From positions 1-6,239 of the forward strand of contig DATBIO010000070.1 in the NCBI GenBank assembly GCA_036556965.1: a stretch of DNA of 6,239 nucleotides. Reading direction: 5' to 3'. The position numbers were made by a program, and so were the translations under genes. Under the pieces are notes generated by a model. The model saw nothing but the letters and a program-made list of their open reading frames with translations, had not been told where the DNA came from and did not search any database. This document shows, in pieces, positions 5,395 through 6,239 of this stretch; position 1 is the first letter of the stretch; every line of letters starts with the position of its first letter. Source of the stretch: DATBIO01 sp036556965. Its GTDB lineage: Bacteria; Acidobacteriota; Vicinamibacteria; Fen-336.

Positions 5395-6084
5395 ATGAAG
5401 AGGATCGGGGGGGCGCTGGCCTTGACGGCCGCCGTCCTCATGACCGCCGGCTCCACGTGGGCGCAGGGGTCCAAGAGGGCCACCATCGCGGTGATGGACT
5501 TCGATTACGGGACGGTGACCTATCACTGGTGGGGCGACTACGACATCGGCAAGGGGATGGCCGACCAGGTCGTGGACGCCCTGGTGGAGGACGGCAGCTT
5601 CCGGGTGATCGAGCGCAAGAAGCTCGACACCGTGCTCGCGGAGCAGGACTTCGCGCAGAGCGACCGGGCCGACCCCAGCGCCGCGAAGTTGTCCAAGGTG
5701 GGCAAGGTCCTGGGAGTGAAGTACATCATCGCGGGCTCCATCACGAAGTTCGGGGGCGAGGAGAAGAACTACGGCGGGGCCGCGGGCGGCCTCACGGGCA
5801 AGATCGGCATCGGCGGCCTCGGGGTGAAGAAGGCCAAGACCGAGGTCGGGCTGACCGCGCGCATCATCGACACCACCACGGGGGAGATCCTGGTCTCGGC
5901 CAAGGGCCTCGGCGTCTCGAAGAAGGGCGGGGGCCTCAGCGTGGGCGGCCTGGCCGGCGGGAAGGTCGGCGCCTTCAGCATGGGCTCCAGCGACTACAAG
6001 ACGAGCGCCATCGGCGAGGCGCAGGAGCTGGCCACGGTGGACCTGGTCACCAAGCTCGTGGCCAAGAAGGACCGCCTCGAGTAG
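5395..6084 (+). CDS. CsgG-family exported protein without lipobox
   Basis: This encodes 229 residues. A signal peptide (1-23, ending STWA with cleavage before QG) directs export. The mature part matches the CsgG family: IAVMDFDYG (31-39), IGKGMADQVVDALVEDGSFRVIERKKLDTVLAEQ (51-84), then LSKVGKVLGVKYIIAGSITKFG (99-120), and a second strand pair ARIIDTTTGEILVSAKG (155-171). E. coli CsgG is an outer-membrane lipoprotein that forms the curli secretion pore. This protein has no cysteine at all, so it cannot be lipidated in that way. Two Gly-rich segments (about 119-143 and 171-197) lie roughly where CsgG has its membrane hairpins. No csgA, csgB, csgE or csgF is nearby, so curli secretion should not be assumed. 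The ATG at 5395 is chosen for the GGAGG site and signal peptide, although the frame stays open upstream to 5287. The gene stands alone between its own promoter and terminator. Confidence 0.88.
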   Translation: MKRIGGALALTAAVLMTAGSTWAQGSKRATIAVMDFDYGTVTYHWWGDYDIGKGMADQVVDALVEDGSFRVIERKKLDTVLAEQDFAQSDRADPSAAKLSKVGKVLGVKYIIAGSITKFGGEEKNYGGAAGGLTGKIGIGGLGVKKAKTEVGLTARIIDTTTGEILVSAKGLGVSKKGGGLSVGGLAGGKVGAFSMGSSDYKTSAIGEAQELATVDLVTKLVAKKDRLE

Positions 6085-6105
6085 CTTTTCCGCTCCGGAC
6101 GCACT

Positions 6106-6139
6106 AAAAAGGGCCGCCGCTCGCCGGCGGCCCTTTTTT
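6106..6139 (+). terminator. rho-independent terminator after the CsgG-like gene
   Basis: GGGCCGCCG (6111-6119) pairs perfectly with CGGCGGCCC (6125-6133) around a five-base loop CTCGC. Flanking A5 and T6 extend the stem to 14 pairs and supply the U-tract. It lies 21 bases after the CsgG-like stop. The upstream A run means it could also act on minus-strand transcripts. Confidence 0.95.
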
Positions 6140-6173
6140 CATTGGCGTCCTCGCTTCGCGCCCGGCTTCGACC

Positions 6174-6239
6174 ATGACCACGCCCATCTTCACCCTGGCC
6201 AACCAGCTCACCCTGCTGCGGATGGGGCTGTCTCCCGCG
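6174..6239 (+). CDS. probable CDP-alcohol phosphatidyltransferase (PgsA-like), N-terminal 22 residues only
   Basis: An ATG opens a frame of 22 codons that runs off the window: MTTPIFTLANQLTLLRMGLS and PA. The pattern (L)-x-N-x-(L/I)-T-L-L-R-x-x-L-x-P is the usual amino-terminal start of CDP-diacylglycerol-glycerol-3-phosphate 3-phosphatidyltransferase (PgsA) and related membrane phospholipid synthases. The catalytic DGxxAR motif would lie beyond the window, so the call rests on this short stretch. No clear Shine-Dalgarno sequence precedes the ATG. The frame upstream stays open toward the terminator but has no ATG, GTG or TTG. It starts 34 bases after the terminator, so it should have its own promoter or escape termination. 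Confidence 0.6.
   Translation, partial: MTTPIFTLANQLTLLRMGLSPA

Noticed and set aside
1..6239. Search for CRISPR repeats, insertion-sequence ends, toxin-antitoxin pairs or a defence island
   Set aside because: By eye I saw no regularly spaced repeats, terminal inverted repeats, transposase, integrase, nuclease or toxin motifs. The small zinc-ribbon and membrane genes lack any hallmark that would justify a defence or toxin call.

Overview
This is a very GC-rich window with tightly packed genes, short or overlapping gene junctions and GTG/TTG starts. It contains a CsgG-family secreted protein, which points to a bacterium with an outer membrane. The very high GC, the TTG start and the look of the final partial gene would suit Acidobacteriota, Rokubacteria or a similar high-GC soil lineage. 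That placement is a guess, because there is no rRNA or phylogenetic marker to settle it.

Layout. Positions 1-2477 all read on the minus strand. In transcription order they are: an SDR oxidoreductase, a YihY/BrkB-type membrane protein fused to it by a TAATG stop/start overlap, a 52-residue single-span membrane protein with a strong Shine-Dalgarno sequence, a 99-residue double zinc-ribbon protein, tRNA-Glu(UUC) with an encoded CCA end, and the 5' end of an unrecognised gene that starts 22 bases after the tRNA. A divergent control region (2478-2558) separates this block from a plus-strand run. That run holds a zinc-finger-less DnaJ (CbpA-like class B co-chaperone), a DinB-like putative metalloprotein joined to it by a TGATG overlap, and a secreted NTF2-like (SnoaL/DUF4440-type) protein behind its own AAGGAGG site. 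The last of these ends tail to tail with a minus-strand class III extradiol dioxygenase (YgiD/DODA type), and the two stop codons share one CTAG. Divergent from the dioxygenase is a plus-strand CsgG-like exported protein with a good sigma-70-type promoter and a strong rho-independent terminator. Beyond the terminator the window ends 22 codons into a probable CDP-alcohol phosphatidyltransferase.

How the genes relate. Most of this is ordinary housekeeping or accessory chromosome. The DnaJ/DinB and SDR/YihY pairs look translationally coupled. The other neighbours have no obvious shared pathway. I found no CRISPR array, transposon, phage module or recognisable defence cassette. The items most worth a second look are the two small, poorly characterised genes between yihY and the tRNA, the compositionally different gene fragment directly at the tRNA 3' end, the apparently leaderless SDR promoter, and the CsgG-like protein that lacks a lipidation cysteine.
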